This document shows, in pieces, positions 33,117 through 41,835 of a stretch of 43,322 nt of DNA. Within the stretch, counting starts at the first letter, position 1. Every line of letters starts with the position of its first letter. A model generated the notes under the pieces. It saw only the letters and a list, made by a program, of their open reading frames with translations. It made no database searches and was not told where the DNA came from. The stretch comes from a bacterium (lineage in GTDB: Bacteria; Dependentiae; Babeliae; Babeliales; RVW-14), in assembly GCA_010027825.1 (NCBI GenBank), contig RGUK01000004.1, positions 1 through 43,322 on the forward strand, given 5' to 3'. The position numbers and the translations under genes are program-made.

Positions 33117-33749
33117 TTACAGGAACGCGACATCCCACGTGATGCCGATTTGAGATGACGCTTCCTTGGTCACCTGATGCGAGCTGTCGAATACAGTGCG
33201 CGCAAATACCACGTCTTTCGAGCGATCGTTGAGTGCCGGAGCAGCAACAAGCGCGGCAGCATATACACGACTGTTGTTGGCGCTGTTAAATTGTTTTTCT
33301 TCGCCGGCATGCACAACGCGCGCCTCCGAAGTTTGCGCGAAAAACGTCAGCTGGTTGCCAGATTGATTGACCGGCAAATTTGCTTCGTAACCCGTTGAAA
33401 CACTAAGCGCCGGCTCAATGCTCAACGGTACTCGGATAAAATTTCGCGTGGCTGAATCGATTAATGAGTTGTAGTACGTGATATCGACATTACGCCCAAA
33501 ACTTGGCGTAGAAATTTCTAACGACGGGTCCAGATTTTCGTACTCGATGTACATTGCCGAAATGTGGTAGTCGGGTCGGTCCGGCTGCCGACGATAGCCA
33601 AGTTGTTTGGCCGCTATAAATCCCCAGCCATATTGAATCTGATTGGCCTGCGAGAACAGCGGCAGCTTAAGCCCGGTCTTCTCGTCAATGCGCCACACCG
33701 ACACGTGTCCGCGTACGCCAAAAGCGGGGGTAATGTTATCGGCAGCCAT
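33117..33749 (-). CDS. Virion structural protein, 210 residues
   Basis: ATG 33749 (MAADNITPAFGVRGHVSVWR) follows AAGGACAACAC. Beta-rich with a central segment (PSFGRNVDITYYNSLIDSAT) and C-terminal SHQVTKEASSQIGITWDVAF. It sits between the appendage gene and the baseplate gene, so it likely belongs to the baseplate or fibre junction. No known motif recognised. Confidence 0.65.
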   Translation of the reverse strand: MAADNITPAFGVRGHVSVWRIDEKTGLKLPLFSQANQIQYGWGFIAAKQLGYRRQPDRPDYHISAMYIEYENLDPSLEISTPSFGRNVDITYYNSLIDSATRNFIRVPLSIEPALSVSTGYEANLPVNQSGNQLTFFAQTSEARVVHAGEEKQFNSANNSRVYAAALVAAPALNDRSKDVVFARTVFDSSHQVTKEASSQIGITWDVAFL

Positions 33750-33758
33750 GTGTTGTCC

Positions 33759-35480
33759 TTATTGGCAAGTACCGGACACGAGTCTGGCAGTGGCGCCCAA
33801 ATCATGCACCAAAGACACCGGTACGTCGTCGTTTGCGGGGTTCATTCCTGTAAAGCGCGTTACGGCCTCAAAAACGGCGTCCTCTGGCATTATCTTATCT
33901 TTATCGGCCGCCAGCTCGAAAATAACGATCATTGCCGTTTGCGGCGGTAATAACTGGCGTAGATGCCTAATATTGTACAGTCCCAAATGATTTAGCCCTA
34001 GCGCGCTTACCGAAATTCTGACTACAAATACGTTGTTTCGCAGTACATTTTCAACAAGAAAACGCAAGGGGTTAATTGTCTTCGGTAAATGGGCGGCGAT
34101 AGGTTCTGTGGCGGCGTTAACGCGTTTATCGAGTAACTGCGCCAACGTGCCGATTTTGAGCCGCGGGGAGCATTCCGGCTGCGCTTTGCGAAACTCCGCT
34201 GCCTGCACGCCGCGTTCGTGAATCTCGTCAAAAAACTGCTGCACGTCTGCTGGGTAACCACCTAAGCGAAATTTTACATATGTGTAACCGGTGTGGTGCG
34301 CAGTGTTTACTTCGAGCGGTACATTTTGATTTTCAAAGACAAGATCGCCATAAAAGCAAGACGCGAGAAACCCGCTGTCAAGCGCTAACGCCGCAATAGC
34401 GCGACGAACAGGGCGGCAATCATCTGCGTTCGGATCGAGCAGTAATTCTTCTTCTGTTTCGGTCGCCAGCGGTTCCCACGCGTTGCTGGTCAAAATATTG
34501 TTTGGCGGCGGACAGCAGATAACTTCGCCCGGCGTTTCGCGCGCGTATGTGTTTCCAACAAAGAATTCGTATACATCTATGCCGTGGACTAACGGCGTGC
34601 CGGCGTGGATTGTTTGACCGACCTCTACGCGCGGAACCGTGTTTTCTGCAAAACGGTAAACCGCCTTGTCCGTCACGATAAGCAGGCCGCGAGCGTCGTC
34701 GTCAACAAGCTCGACAGTTTCTACCGGTCCAACGCTAACTGGTACGCCACAGATGGCCGCAATAGCGGCATCAAGCATTGCAGCGGTAGCTCCACCCTCG
34801 ACGAGACCAGAAATAATAGCGTTCGTTAGATCTTTGTATGCCTGACTTGTGCGTAGTTTGATTCCGACCGCGTAAGCAAACTGATTGAACACTGTGTTGT
34901 AATCAAACTGTCCGCAAAACCCCCACAACGTCATCTCTTCGTCGTCAGCGTTGTCAGGTGACGGTCGTTTTGTGAACACTGGGTTTTCAAACGGATCTTT
35001 AGCAAAAACAATTGCGCCGCGCGTTGTGTCGATCAGGAAATCCGAGTTTTTGATCAGTACACCCGTGGGATACGTAATACGGTTAAACAACTGCATAACG
35101 TCGGTCAAATCGGTTGGCAGCGGAAACGAGAAAAAAGTTGTCGTTGGCGGCACGTCAAACCGCAGGCCAGAATCAAACGCCGCCGAGCTGCGATCAAACT
35201 GCGTAATCGTCGTGCGCGCTGTATTCCTCTCGGATTTCTTTAACACAATTGGTGTCAGCGTTTCAGTGTGCAGCAACGGTACGTCAAAGCGACTTAACGC
35301 CTCAATCGTTTCAATGAGGTTTTGATACGTTTGATTGACAATCTGTGCGGTTGCAATTGCGTACGAGTGCACCTGATCTACGCCCGTGTAGGTACGCGCC
35401 CAGAAACTACCCAAAGCCGCAATCAGGTTGCGGCTGCGGTCGAAATCAGACCCCGGGTACACGAATTCTGGTTTGTTCAT
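33759..35480 (-). CDS. Baseplate protein, 573 residues
   Basis: The gene follows the J-type gene with only two bases between stop and start. N-terminus VYPGSDFDRSRNLIAALGSF with VDQVHSYAIATAQIVNQTYQ, the helical opening of a class of baseplate proteins found immediately after the J-type wedge protein in many myoviruses. Later regions are beta-rich with a Cys pair (VICCPPPNNILTSNAW) and a helical C-terminus (RFLVENVLRNNVFVVRISVS). Exact role (gp53- or gp7-like position) is inference from gene order. Confidence 0.65.
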   Translation of the reverse strand: MNKPEFVYPGSDFDRSRNLIAALGSFWARTYTGVDQVHSYAIATAQIVNQTYQNLIETIEALSRFDVPLLHTETLTPIVLKKSERNTARTTITQFDRSSAAFDSGLRFDVPPTTTFFSFPLPTDLTDVMQLFNRITYPTGVLIKNSDFLIDTTRGAIVFAKDPFENPVFTKRPSPDNADDEEMTLWGFCGQFDYNTVFNQFAYAVGIKLRTSQAYKDLTNAIISGLVEGGATAAMLDAAIAAICGVPVSVGPVETVELVDDDARGLLIVTDKAVYRFAENTVPRVEVGQTIHAGTPLVHGIDVYEFFVGNTYARETPGEVICCPPPNNILTSNAWEPLATETEEELLLDPNADDCRPVRRAIAALALDSGFLASCFYGDLVFENQNVPLEVNTAHHTGYTYVKFRLGGYPADVQQFFDEIHERGVQAAEFRKAQPECSPRLKIGTLAQLLDKRVNAATEPIAAHLPKTINPLRFLVENVLRNNVFVVRISVSALGLNHLGLYNIRHLRQLLPPQTAMIVIFELAADKDKIMPEDAVFEAVTRFTGMNPANDDVPVSLVHDLGATARLVSGTCQ

Positions 35481-35482
35481 GG

Positions 35483-36946
35483 TCAGTTAGCCCAGCCAGC
35501 AGAGACAACAGACACCGACACGTCTTGAGGCCCCGTTAAAAACACAGTCGTTCGGCCGGTGACTAAGCGTGCTGCGTCCGTTGGTAGTTTCAAAATTGTG
35601 TTGTCACGTACATATGTGATGCTGCCGTCAGGGCGCCTAATGCGGCCAAACATATCAATACCGCCAAGCGCTTGCTGGCTCGACAGGTGTTTGTGCGCCG
35701 CGTTACTGATAACCGACGCATGCAGCTGGCCGGAGAAACCGACGCCAGCAACGGCAGCGCTGACGCTCTTTTGAATGGCTTCAATATCGGGCGTAGCGGC
35801 GGCGGGGCTTTTACGGATCTCAAACGAAATTTTTGTGAAACACGGTACGGCGGCTTTTATAAGCACGTCAGCAGCGCGCGGGCGAGTGTCGCGTCCGGCA
35901 AAATAATCTTGCAGCTCACCGATCAGAGGCATGCCCGTCGTTGTGACGGCGTACCATTTTTTTGTCTGGTTTGGAATTAACGCAGCCGCGGGCTGAATGT
36001 CGGTGTTCACAAAACGAATAATTGCCGCCTGATATCGTGTATATGCGCTTTCGTGGAGATACAGCACATCTGGCACGAAGTCCAGCTCTAAAAAATCGGC
36101 TGTTCGTGTATCTTGCAGCACAGAGTAATTTGCTTGCGGCGAGCCGGCTAGCGCCGGATCTACAACCCGTGTAACCTCATAAAATCCGGGTGCCGCGTTT
36201 CGACCAATCGACACTTGCCATACCGTGCCAGTGGGCGTACCGCCGACCAGCGCCTGTTCGTCGCAGTTCCCGGTCTGGTTTGTCGGCGGCGTGTACGGAC
36301 CAACGTAAGTTGCCTCTAGCAAATGCTCGATTTCTTGTGCGTACGCATTAGTCTGTGCGTAGATGTCAACTTTTCCGCCGCTAGAGATCGGAAAAAGCGA
36401 GTGCTGATCGCGCTGCTGCTCGGCGTCACCGCACCCCAGTACAGACAAATGCTTAGTGTTTTTAAAGACTGGCTGCGCCATGACCGCGGCAACATAACTG
36501 GCGCGGCTTCCAACAGTCTTAGCCGCTAACCCTGTTGCCAGCCGGGCTAAATACTCTTCGTTGGTGGCCGGGTCGCGTCCGTCGATAAAATCTGTAGCGG
36601 CAAAAGCAGCTGCCACATTATTTAAAAGGTTGTCAGGAATCAGATTAACGCCACGCTTGATGTTACCCGCCGCGCCAATTGAAAGCGCCACTACGTTAAC
36701 AGTGGCTGCAAAAGTACCGTCACCAACCGGGATCATTTTGCGTTGATTCGCGTTGGTTAGTACGTCGGTCGTTGTTGTAGGCAATACAAGAAAAGACCCG
36801 GTCGGCACAAAAATAGTTTCAGCGTCTTCGGCTGTAAATCGCACATTGTCAGGAATCTCAGTGCGTACGTCCGAATTGAAAATGAGCGTAATTGACCCGA
36901 CAGCGGGCGTGCCGTTGTCGCGCGGCACATTAAAATTAGACAACAC
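35483..36946 (-). CDS. Baseplate J-type (gp6-like) wedge protein, main part
   Basis: 487 residues in this frame, opening at GTG 36946 with no ribosome-binding site, which suits an internal position of a longer protein. Family features: VLSNFNVPRDNGTPAVGSIT, VRTEIPDNVRFTAEDAETIF, ALSIGAAGNIKRGVNLIPDN and LARLATGLAAKTVGSRASYV, matching baseplate J/gp6-like proteins. Its true N-terminus is encoded in another frame upstream (36757-37071); the gene is disrupted between them. Confidence 0.85.
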   Translation of the reverse strand: MLSNFNVPRDNGTPAVGSITLIFNSDVRTEIPDNVRFTAEDAETIFVPTGSFLVLPTTTTDVLTNANQRKMIPVGDGTFAATVNVVALSIGAAGNIKRGVNLIPDNLLNNVAAAFAATDFIDGRDPATNEEYLARLATGLAAKTVGSRASYVAAVMAQPVFKNTKHLSVLGCGDAEQQRDQHSLFPISSGGKVDIYAQTNAYAQEIEHLLEATYVGPYTPPTNQTGNCDEQALVGGTPTGTVWQVSIGRNAAPGFYEVTRVVDPALAGSPQANYSVLQDTRTADFLELDFVPDVLYLHESAYTRYQAAIIRFVNTDIQPAAALIPNQTKKWYAVTTTGMPLIGELQDYFAGRDTRPRAADVLIKAAVPCFTKISFEIRKSPAAATPDIEAIQKSVSAAVAGVGFSGQLHASVISNAAHKHLSSQQALGGIDMFGRIRRPDGSITYVRDNTILKLPTDAARLVTGRTTVFLTGPQDVSVSVVSAGWAN

Positions 36947-37071
36947 TTGATCGACAATCTCTGGAGCTCAACCTCTGGGTGGCGCTCCGCCATAAGCTGC
37001 GACAACGTCGCAACCATTTCTTGCACCTTAGTCGGGCTAAGCTGCGTTAAACTAGTTATTTCAATCGGCAT
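36757..37071 (-). pseudogene. N-terminal fragment of the J-type baseplate protein, out of frame
   Basis: ATG 37071 after AGGTGTAAT starts MPIEITSLTQLSPTKVQEMV and continues to HPEVELQR, the N-terminus I expect for this J-type family. After about residue 38 the frame turns into nonsense (SIKCCLILMCRATT), while the other frame reads EIVDQVLSNFNV. The normal protein has roughly 50 residues between these two points. The simplest reading is a deletion of about 150 bases that also shifts the frame; CCAGAG on both sides of the join is a possible microhomology. Confidence 0.7.
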
Positions 37072-37072
37072 A

Positions 37073-37546
37073 TTACACCTGTGGCAGCGTGGCTACCGGT
37101 AAAATCACAACCCGCTCGTCGCCGGCGATGCTTGTAATCATAACACGCATGTTTAAATATCCCGGCAGGATTGCAACAGATAATAATTCTGCGTCATCAA
37201 ACCGCTCGTCGTCCGGCATTCCTTCGTATTCTTCGTTTTGCAGTGTGACGCGTAATCGTAGATTCGCGGCGTAAAAATTCTGGGTAACATCGAGCTGGTT
37301 GCGCATTTGTCCTTGCCGGACCAGCGTCATGAAGTCGGTGCCGCGGTTTGGTAGCCCGGGCATTGAGCCGATCTCTGTCAAAAACTCTAGCGCCCAGCGT
37401 TGCGCTAGTTTTTGAATGCCGACACAAATAAGCCCACTGTTGTCTTCGTCATATAAAACGAGACCGAGTTTGTTGTCGCGCGCAGTGTTGACGTTCTGTA
37501 GCGCGAGATAGTCATATTTGCGGTTTGCAAAGTCAGCTAGACTCAT
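37073..37546 (-). CDS. gp25-like baseplate wedge protein
   Basis: 157 residues; ATG 37546 after GGAGGTTAACA. The middle (IQKLAQRWALEFLTEIGSMP, GLPNRGTDFMTLVRQGQMRN) and its position immediately before the J-type gene fit the gp25/W-type baseplate wedge family. In contractile tails this protein joins J-type proteins at the baseplate core. No anomaly seen. The stop overlaps the leader of the J-type gene. Confidence 0.7.
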   Translation of the reverse strand: MSLADFANRKYDYLALQNVNTARDNKLGLVLYDEDNSGLICVGIQKLAQRWALEFLTEIGSMPGLPNRGTDFMTLVRQGQMRNQLDVTQNFYAANLRLRVTLQNEEYEGMPDDERFDDAELLSVAILPGYLNMRVMITSIAGDERVVILPVATLPQV

Positions 37547-37548
37547 TG

Positions 37549-38031
37549 TTAACCTCCGGCCGCGCCGGCATCGATATGCGTCTGTACGTTGTCTTTGAAG
37601 AACGAAAACACGCTGACTTTCGCCTTACCGTGCCCGTTCAGGCGTCCGTGCATGAACGACATACACCGCGCGTAGCTTGCATGTCGCGTCCGCCACGCGC
37701 GCTCTTCTACCGCCATAAAGTCTGCCTGCCACTTCATCGCGATTAAATCGCCGGTTGTTCCGCCCTGCTTCTCTGGTCCGGCAAGCACAGAGTCCGAGTA
37801 AATCTGATTAATGTTGTTGCGGTCCCAGCTCGGAAAACTCATACCGGGAACGTCAAGCAGTTCTTTTGTTTTAATCTCGTCTGGTGTGTGCCAAGGGCGC
37901 CACTCCGTCATGTAGTTTTTGAAGACTTCAGCCATTTTCTTGGCGCGTTCTTCCAGCTGGTCGATACGGGCCTGAAACTTCCCGTCAACCTGCCCCTTTT
38001 TTGCGCCGAGGCCGGGTTTTTCTTCTGCCAT
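37549..38031 (-). CDS. Hypothetical protein in baseplate cluster, 160 residues
   Basis: ATG 38031 with TAAGGAGCGGTC upstream. Charged helical N-terminus (KFQARIDQLEERAKKMAEVF), then aromatic segments (EWRPWHTPDEIKTKELLDVP, FPSWDRNNINQIYSDSVLAG) and a basic, Met-rich C-terminus. Position between the gp25-like and sigma-like genes suggests a structural or assembly role, not proven. Confidence 0.65.
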   Translation of the reverse strand: MAEEKPGLGAKKGQVDGKFQARIDQLEERAKKMAEVFKNYMTEWRPWHTPDEIKTKELLDVPGMSFPSWDRNNINQIYSDSVLAGPEKQGGTTGDLIAMKWQADFMAVEERAWRTRHASYARCMSFMHGRLNGHGKAKVSVFSFFKDNVQTHIDAGAAGG

Positions 38032-38040
38032 GACCGCTCC

Positions 38041-38184
38041 TTAAAAATTGCCCTGCGTATATTGTTTATCGAGCATCGCTTGAATCTTGGCCGCGCGTTG
38101 ACTTACCGCGCCCGGCGTGATATTTAATCGGCGCGCAATTTCTTGCGTGCTTGTTTTTCTTCGCCCATTTCGGCCGAGCGTCAT
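38041..38184 (-). CDS. Sigma-like protein fragment 3 (HTH, region 4-like)
   Basis: A 47-residue frame from ATG 38184 (MTLGRNGRRKTSTQEIARRL, then NITPGAVSQRAAKIQAMLDK). It is a helix-turn-helix of the sigma region-4 kind. The ATG overlaps the stop of the preceding fragment (ATGA). In relatives as I remember them it is the C-terminal end of one protein, so I treat it as a broken part of the same gene rather than as separate. Confidence 0.6.
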   Translation of the reverse strand: MTLGRNGRRKTSTQEIARRLNITPGAVSQRAAKIQAMLDKQYTQGNF

Positions 38185-38552
38185 ATCTGCACCGGGCCGA
38201 GATCTTCGTAAACAAAGTTAAACCAAGCGTCGGCTGATCGGTTACTGTTTGGAATCGTGCTGGCGACATCGCCGCCATAGCTTTCTTCGTCGGTGACTTC
38301 GCGCGTCGTCATACCCTCTGACACTGGCTGGTTAAACGCGCGTATTTTTTGAATGCGGCGTTTTGACAAACCGGTGTGATCGGCCAGTTCGTCGTCGGTA
38401 GGGTCGCGACCTAGCTGGTCGTATAGCTCCGATTCGCTCTCTGTTAGCCGGCCGTAATCAAGCCCGACTTGCTCAGGAATCGAAATGATGTTTTGCGCCT
38501 GTGCAGACATGCGGCGCAAACTCTGCAGCTGTGACAGCAGGTGTGTGCGCAC
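38181..38552 (-). CDS. Sigma-like protein fragment 2 (central part)
   Basis: 123 residues; the GTG at 38552 has no ribosome-binding site. Sequence RTHLLSQLQSLRRMSAQAQN, then IISIPEQVGLDYGRLTESES and LGRDPTDDELADHTGLSKRR, resembling region 2-3 of phage-type sigma-70-like proteins with an HTH (DDELADHTGLSKRRIQKIRA). It continues the N-terminal fragment in the -1 frame, so a single base appears to be missing around 38561-38562. Confidence 0.65.
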   Translation of the reverse strand: MRTHLLSQLQSLRRMSAQAQNIISIPEQVGLDYGRLTESESELYDQLGRDPTDDELADHTGLSKRRIQKIRAFNQPVSEGMTTREVTDEESYGGDVASTIPNSNRSADAWFNFVYEDLGPVQI

Positions 38553-38845
38553 ATTGCCACCGGATCGTAGCTATCCAGCGCCTTGAGTGCCATAAGCCGC
38601 GCCTTAGATTTAATTGTCGGGCTGGCGTTTTGTCCGGCGTAGCTCATCACGGCCGTGTCAATAACCGGCTGAAGTGTTCCTAGCAGCGCCGTATTTGTTT
38701 CCGGCGTTTTAGTGTGCTGCCACTGAGCGTACGCGTTATCAAAGTCGGTACTGACGCCGGTCGGCCTACGGGTCGAGAAGGGCGCCGGTACGTCGCCCAG
38801 AATAGACGGCATGCCCGCTGGCGTACTGGTTTTGTTATCAGCCAT
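38444..38845 (-). CDS. Sigma-like protein fragment 1 (N-terminal)
   Basis: 133 residues, ATG 38845 after AAGGCGGC. MADNKTSTPAGMPSILGDVP, then ETNTALLGTLQPVIDTAVMS and KSKARLMALKALDSYDPVA, matching the N-terminal region of a sigma-like phage protein. After DSYDP the frame degenerates to Cys/His nonsense (MCAHTCCHSCRVCAACLH), while the other frame continues the family pattern. Confidence 0.65.
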   Translation of the reverse strand: MADNKTSTPAGMPSILGDVPAPFSTRRPTGVSTDFDNAYAQWQHTKTPETNTALLGTLQPVIDTAVMSYAGQNASPTIKSKARLMALKALDSYDPVAMCAHTCCHSCRVCAACLHRRKTSFRFLSKSGLITAG

Positions 38846-38857
38846 GATGCGCCGCCT

Positions 38858-40480
38858 TTAAATGTTACCTAATGGCCCGCCGGGCCACTTTGATTCTTCG
38901 CGATAAAGCGGCGGGTACGTTTGTGATATGTATTTTGTGTCTTCATCTTCTTCTTCAGTGCGCGTGTATGAGAGCGCAAAGGACGTTCCCGCCAGCGCCC
39001 GCTCAGCGTTGATCGCGTACGATACTTGTGTTACTGCGGCAATTATCGCGCCATCTGATTGAATTTCTGAGTCGGGCAGCTCAATTCTAACAATACTGCC
39101 CGGAGCAATATCAAACCGTAACTTGCCTGAGAGTTCTCCGTAACGTTGGCTCAAAAACTCGGTTTTGTAAAAGTGTTCTGCAAAACGTTCGCCGGCGCCA
39201 TCGTAAATTTGTTGCGCTACGTCGGGCGCTAAATACCAATCCGGCGGCGGCGAGTCCTTGGCTTCGCCGCGGGCTAGACAATCACCGGGCGCAGGGCCTT
39301 TAATGCCGGTAGTGGGTCCCGTAAAAATTGGCCACGGCGCCATGCTAGCCAGCCACGACGGCAAATCTTTAAACAGCTTTAAACCCGCACGTTCTTCGTC
39401 AAAGTTTTCTGGCGGCGGGTACTGCCCGGCGGGGTTAGTAAAAAGGGCGGAGTTTTTTACCTTTCCGCCTATGCCGAGCATTGGATCCATCTGCCACGGC
39501 CAAAACGCAACTACGCTGTCAATCAATTGACTCATAGTTGCGTTAAAATTTGCATAACTGTAGTCGTCCGCTTTGATTACATATGTTTTATTTCCGTCGT
39601 GTTTTAATCCACCAAAAAACGGAATCACAGACGCGTGCTCGATTGCCGGCGACACGGCAAAGAAAAATTGCGGCGCATATTCGCCAACAAGTTTGCCCCA
39701 AAACGATGTATAAGCGAAAGACTCTAGCGCGTCTTTTGTGAGCGCTGAGCGCATCGCTAGTGTTATGTTGTTGCCTTCTAAGCCCGCTAAATTCAAACCT
39801 AGCGGCGGCGCGCCGGTTTTTCCTCCAGCTACAGCCATTTTTTCAAGCGCTTTGAGCGCGGCGTCGTTTTTTCGTCCATTTGATAAGTCGTACGTGCATA
39901 GTGCTTCAAAAATAGGTTTAATCACTAGTGCCCATAAATCATTGGCGATGTTGGCAATTTTGATAATATCCCCGTTAGCGTCGATGATTGGTACTGGAGA
40001 TGTAGTTGTTCCTTCTTTTTGAAGCGACAAAAATGCGGCATTTGTCGCCATTAAAAAAGGAGCGTTTTGAAACCACTTGCCGTTGAGCGCCGACGAGTTG
40101 TTTAAATCGTCAAGCCAATGAATAAGCTGCAGCACATAGTTAGCGCTATTATGGGAGCGCTGATACCCGATGCCGGCAACCATGCCTTCAAATATCAAAA
40201 ACGTATCCGATTCCATCTTGTCTGTCTGGCCCGCCTCGGTAGATATATCGAGCCACACCTTAACGCGATCACGCGGTTTGATTTGTTTACGTAGCTTATG
40301 AATTGTAGCTTCGCGCGTGCCGCCCGATGCGGCGTCGTATCCGACGGCAACCGTGAGCGACGCAGTTGGAATACTGTTCAACCCAAACGTCGCGGAAATT
40401 GCGACAATGTCGTCAAACACGGTTCCTGCAATTTCTGCAGTTATTCGAAACTTCGAGTAGACGTACGGAGCCTTAGCCAT
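38858..40480 (-). CDS. Baseplate hub-like protein
   Basis: 540 residues from ATG 40480 (MAKAPYVYSKFRITAEIAGT). Beta-rich N-terminal domain (VFDDIVAISATFGLNSIPTA, DRVKVWLDISTEAGQTDKME), then long mixed regions and a C-terminal beta domain (LRFDIAPGSIVRIELPDSEI). The pattern and its position between the wedge genes and the tape-measure end fit a gp27-like/hub protein that caps the tail tube; sequence identity alone does not prove it. Its start overlaps the upstream gene by 8 bases. Confidence 0.65.
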   Translation of the reverse strand: MAKAPYVYSKFRITAEIAGTVFDDIVAISATFGLNSIPTASLTVAVGYDAASGGTREATIHKLRKQIKPRDRVKVWLDISTEAGQTDKMESDTFLIFEGMVAGIGYQRSHNSANYVLQLIHWLDDLNNSSALNGKWFQNAPFLMATNAAFLSLQKEGTTTSPVPIIDANGDIIKIANIANDLWALVIKPIFEALCTYDLSNGRKNDAALKALEKMAVAGGKTGAPPLGLNLAGLEGNNITLAMRSALTKDALESFAYTSFWGKLVGEYAPQFFFAVSPAIEHASVIPFFGGLKHDGNKTYVIKADDYSYANFNATMSQLIDSVVAFWPWQMDPMLGIGGKVKNSALFTNPAGQYPPPENFDEERAGLKLFKDLPSWLASMAPWPIFTGPTTGIKGPAPGDCLARGEAKDSPPPDWYLAPDVAQQIYDGAGERFAEHFYKTEFLSQRYGELSGKLRFDIAPGSIVRIELPDSEIQSDGAIIAAVTQVSYAINAERALAGTSFALSYTRTEEEDEDTKYISQTYPPLYREESKWPGGPLGNI

Positions 40481-41366
40481 TTGTATGCCTTCTTACGCTT
40501 TCCATACGGTAAATAAACGCCAGCACTAACCCGGCAAGTCGGTATGCCGGGAGCGGATGATCAAACCACAGATTTTTGAATGTCGCATATGGTTGCGCGT
40601 CGTCAAGGCCAAACAGCTCAATAAACACAGGCTCGCCGATCAGCTCCAGTGTCGGAAGCAGCGTTGTGATCGCGGGCGCCGGGTTGGCGTTTAAAGCGAT
40701 GTACCAACGACCATTAAATGTTGTTGGATCTGTCGTCAACCGCTCTAGCCTTAATTTGATATCTGTTTCCGGTAGGGTAATGACGGGCAGCTCGCCAGCC
40801 GACCGTTCTCGTGTGCGGGGTGCGGGGTCGTATACGGTTTGCGTCGTTAAAAACACCTCAGCGTCTGGATCAAGTTCTTTGAGCAGCACACCGCGATTGT
40901 TTTCTAGCGTTAAAAAATCGTCTTCTTCCGTCTCCAGTGGTTCGGGCGGGGCTGGATACAAACCCATTGTGTACTGGCGGTTTGCGCGCCCTGTGCTGTT
41001 GCTAGCAATAAACTCACCACCAATTGCAACACTTCTCGTCGCACCGGCCATTTGCGTGACGCGTAACGACGGCTGATATTTAAACTCGTTTTCTGCGGGT
41101 TCTGGCCAATACGTCACGCGGTTGTCGAGTTTATACAAATATTCGACCGCGGGGGTTTGATGAATATAGCTGAGTAGTTCTCGTGCGCGCAGATTCAAAA
41201 ACCGCTGATCTGGGCTGCTGCCAAACAATACGCGGCGCACCGTGCTCAGTACGGTCGGCAGCACCAGCGGCCGAAACGTTGGCGGAATGTACTCATATCC
41301 TGCCTGTTGTTTCTGCGCGCTTTGCGCCCAGATGTTTAAAAGTAGTGTTCGGCCGTGATTGATCAT
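40473..41366 (-). CDS. Tail/baseplate structural protein, 297 residues
   Basis: The frame reaches 41411; ATG 41366 (MINHGRTLLLNIWAQSAQKQ) directly follows the TAA of the upstream gene and is preferred. N-terminal helices, then LNLRARELLSYIHQTPAVEY and a beta-rich C-terminus (FIELFGLDDAQPYATFKNLW). Position in the tail core suggests a tube- or hub-associated protein. No known motif. Confidence 0.6.
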   Translation of the reverse strand: MINHGRTLLLNIWAQSAQKQQAGYEYIPPTFRPLVLPTVLSTVRRVLFGSSPDQRFLNLRARELLSYIHQTPAVEYLYKLDNRVTYWPEPAENEFKYQPSLRVTQMAGATRSVAIGGEFIASNSTGRANRQYTMGLYPAPPEPLETEEDDFLTLENNRGVLLKELDPDAEVFLTTQTVYDPAPRTRERSAGELPVITLPETDIKLRLERLTTDPTTFNGRWYIALNANPAPAITTLLPTLELIGEPVFIELFGLDDAQPYATFKNLWFDHPLPAYRLAGLVLAFIYRMESVRRHTNG

Positions 41367-41367
41367 G

Positions 41368-41832
41368 TTAATTTTTTGGCACAATGTTGAAACGGAGCGA
41401 CCACTGGCCAACCAGTGTCTGCGGGTCCTGCAACTCTAAACGCATGCCAGTTAGAAACGCCCAAAACGTAGAGTTCGCGCAGTCACCAATTGTGACGGAC
41501 ATTTTGCCGTTTTTTTTGATTCGATTTTTTTGATAGAAGTCATAGACGTTACAGAGTTTTGCACTGTTAGCCCCGGGACACGGTTTTACAAAACCGAAGC
41601 CAGATACGGTTAGCTCGCCGACGCGGTCACCAAACGCGTACACGTAAATGAAATCATTGACCGTGTGAAGGAATTGATAATTACCGTTCAGTTCCAACGC
41701 GAAACCGCTGGTCGGCGCAGTTAACTGGCCGCCATTTACATCGTTAAATTTGATTTTGAATACATCACCGGTGCAATTCTTGGGCTTGATAATTGCCACT
41801 GCCCCGGCGCATGGAGTAAAAGCTACTGGCAT
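41368..41832 (-). CDS. Tail-associated structural protein, 154 residues
   Basis: ATG 41832 (MPVAFTPCAGAVAIIKPKNC) after GGAAAGTAACAC. Compact beta-rich fold with several Cys (GFGFVKPCPGANSAKLCNVY) and a C-terminal FWAFLTGMRLELQDPQTLVG segment resembling small tube or baseplate proteins next to tape-measure genes. A tube-terminator or gp48/54-like role is a guess. Confidence 0.6.
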   Translation of the reverse strand: MPVAFTPCAGAVAIIKPKNCTGDVFKIKFNDVNGGQLTAPTSGFALELNGNYQFLHTVNDFIYVYAFGDRVGELTVSGFGFVKPCPGANSAKLCNVYDFYQKNRIKKNGKMSVTIGDCANSTFWAFLTGMRLELQDPQTLVGQWSLRFNIVPKN

Positions 41833-41835
41833 GTG

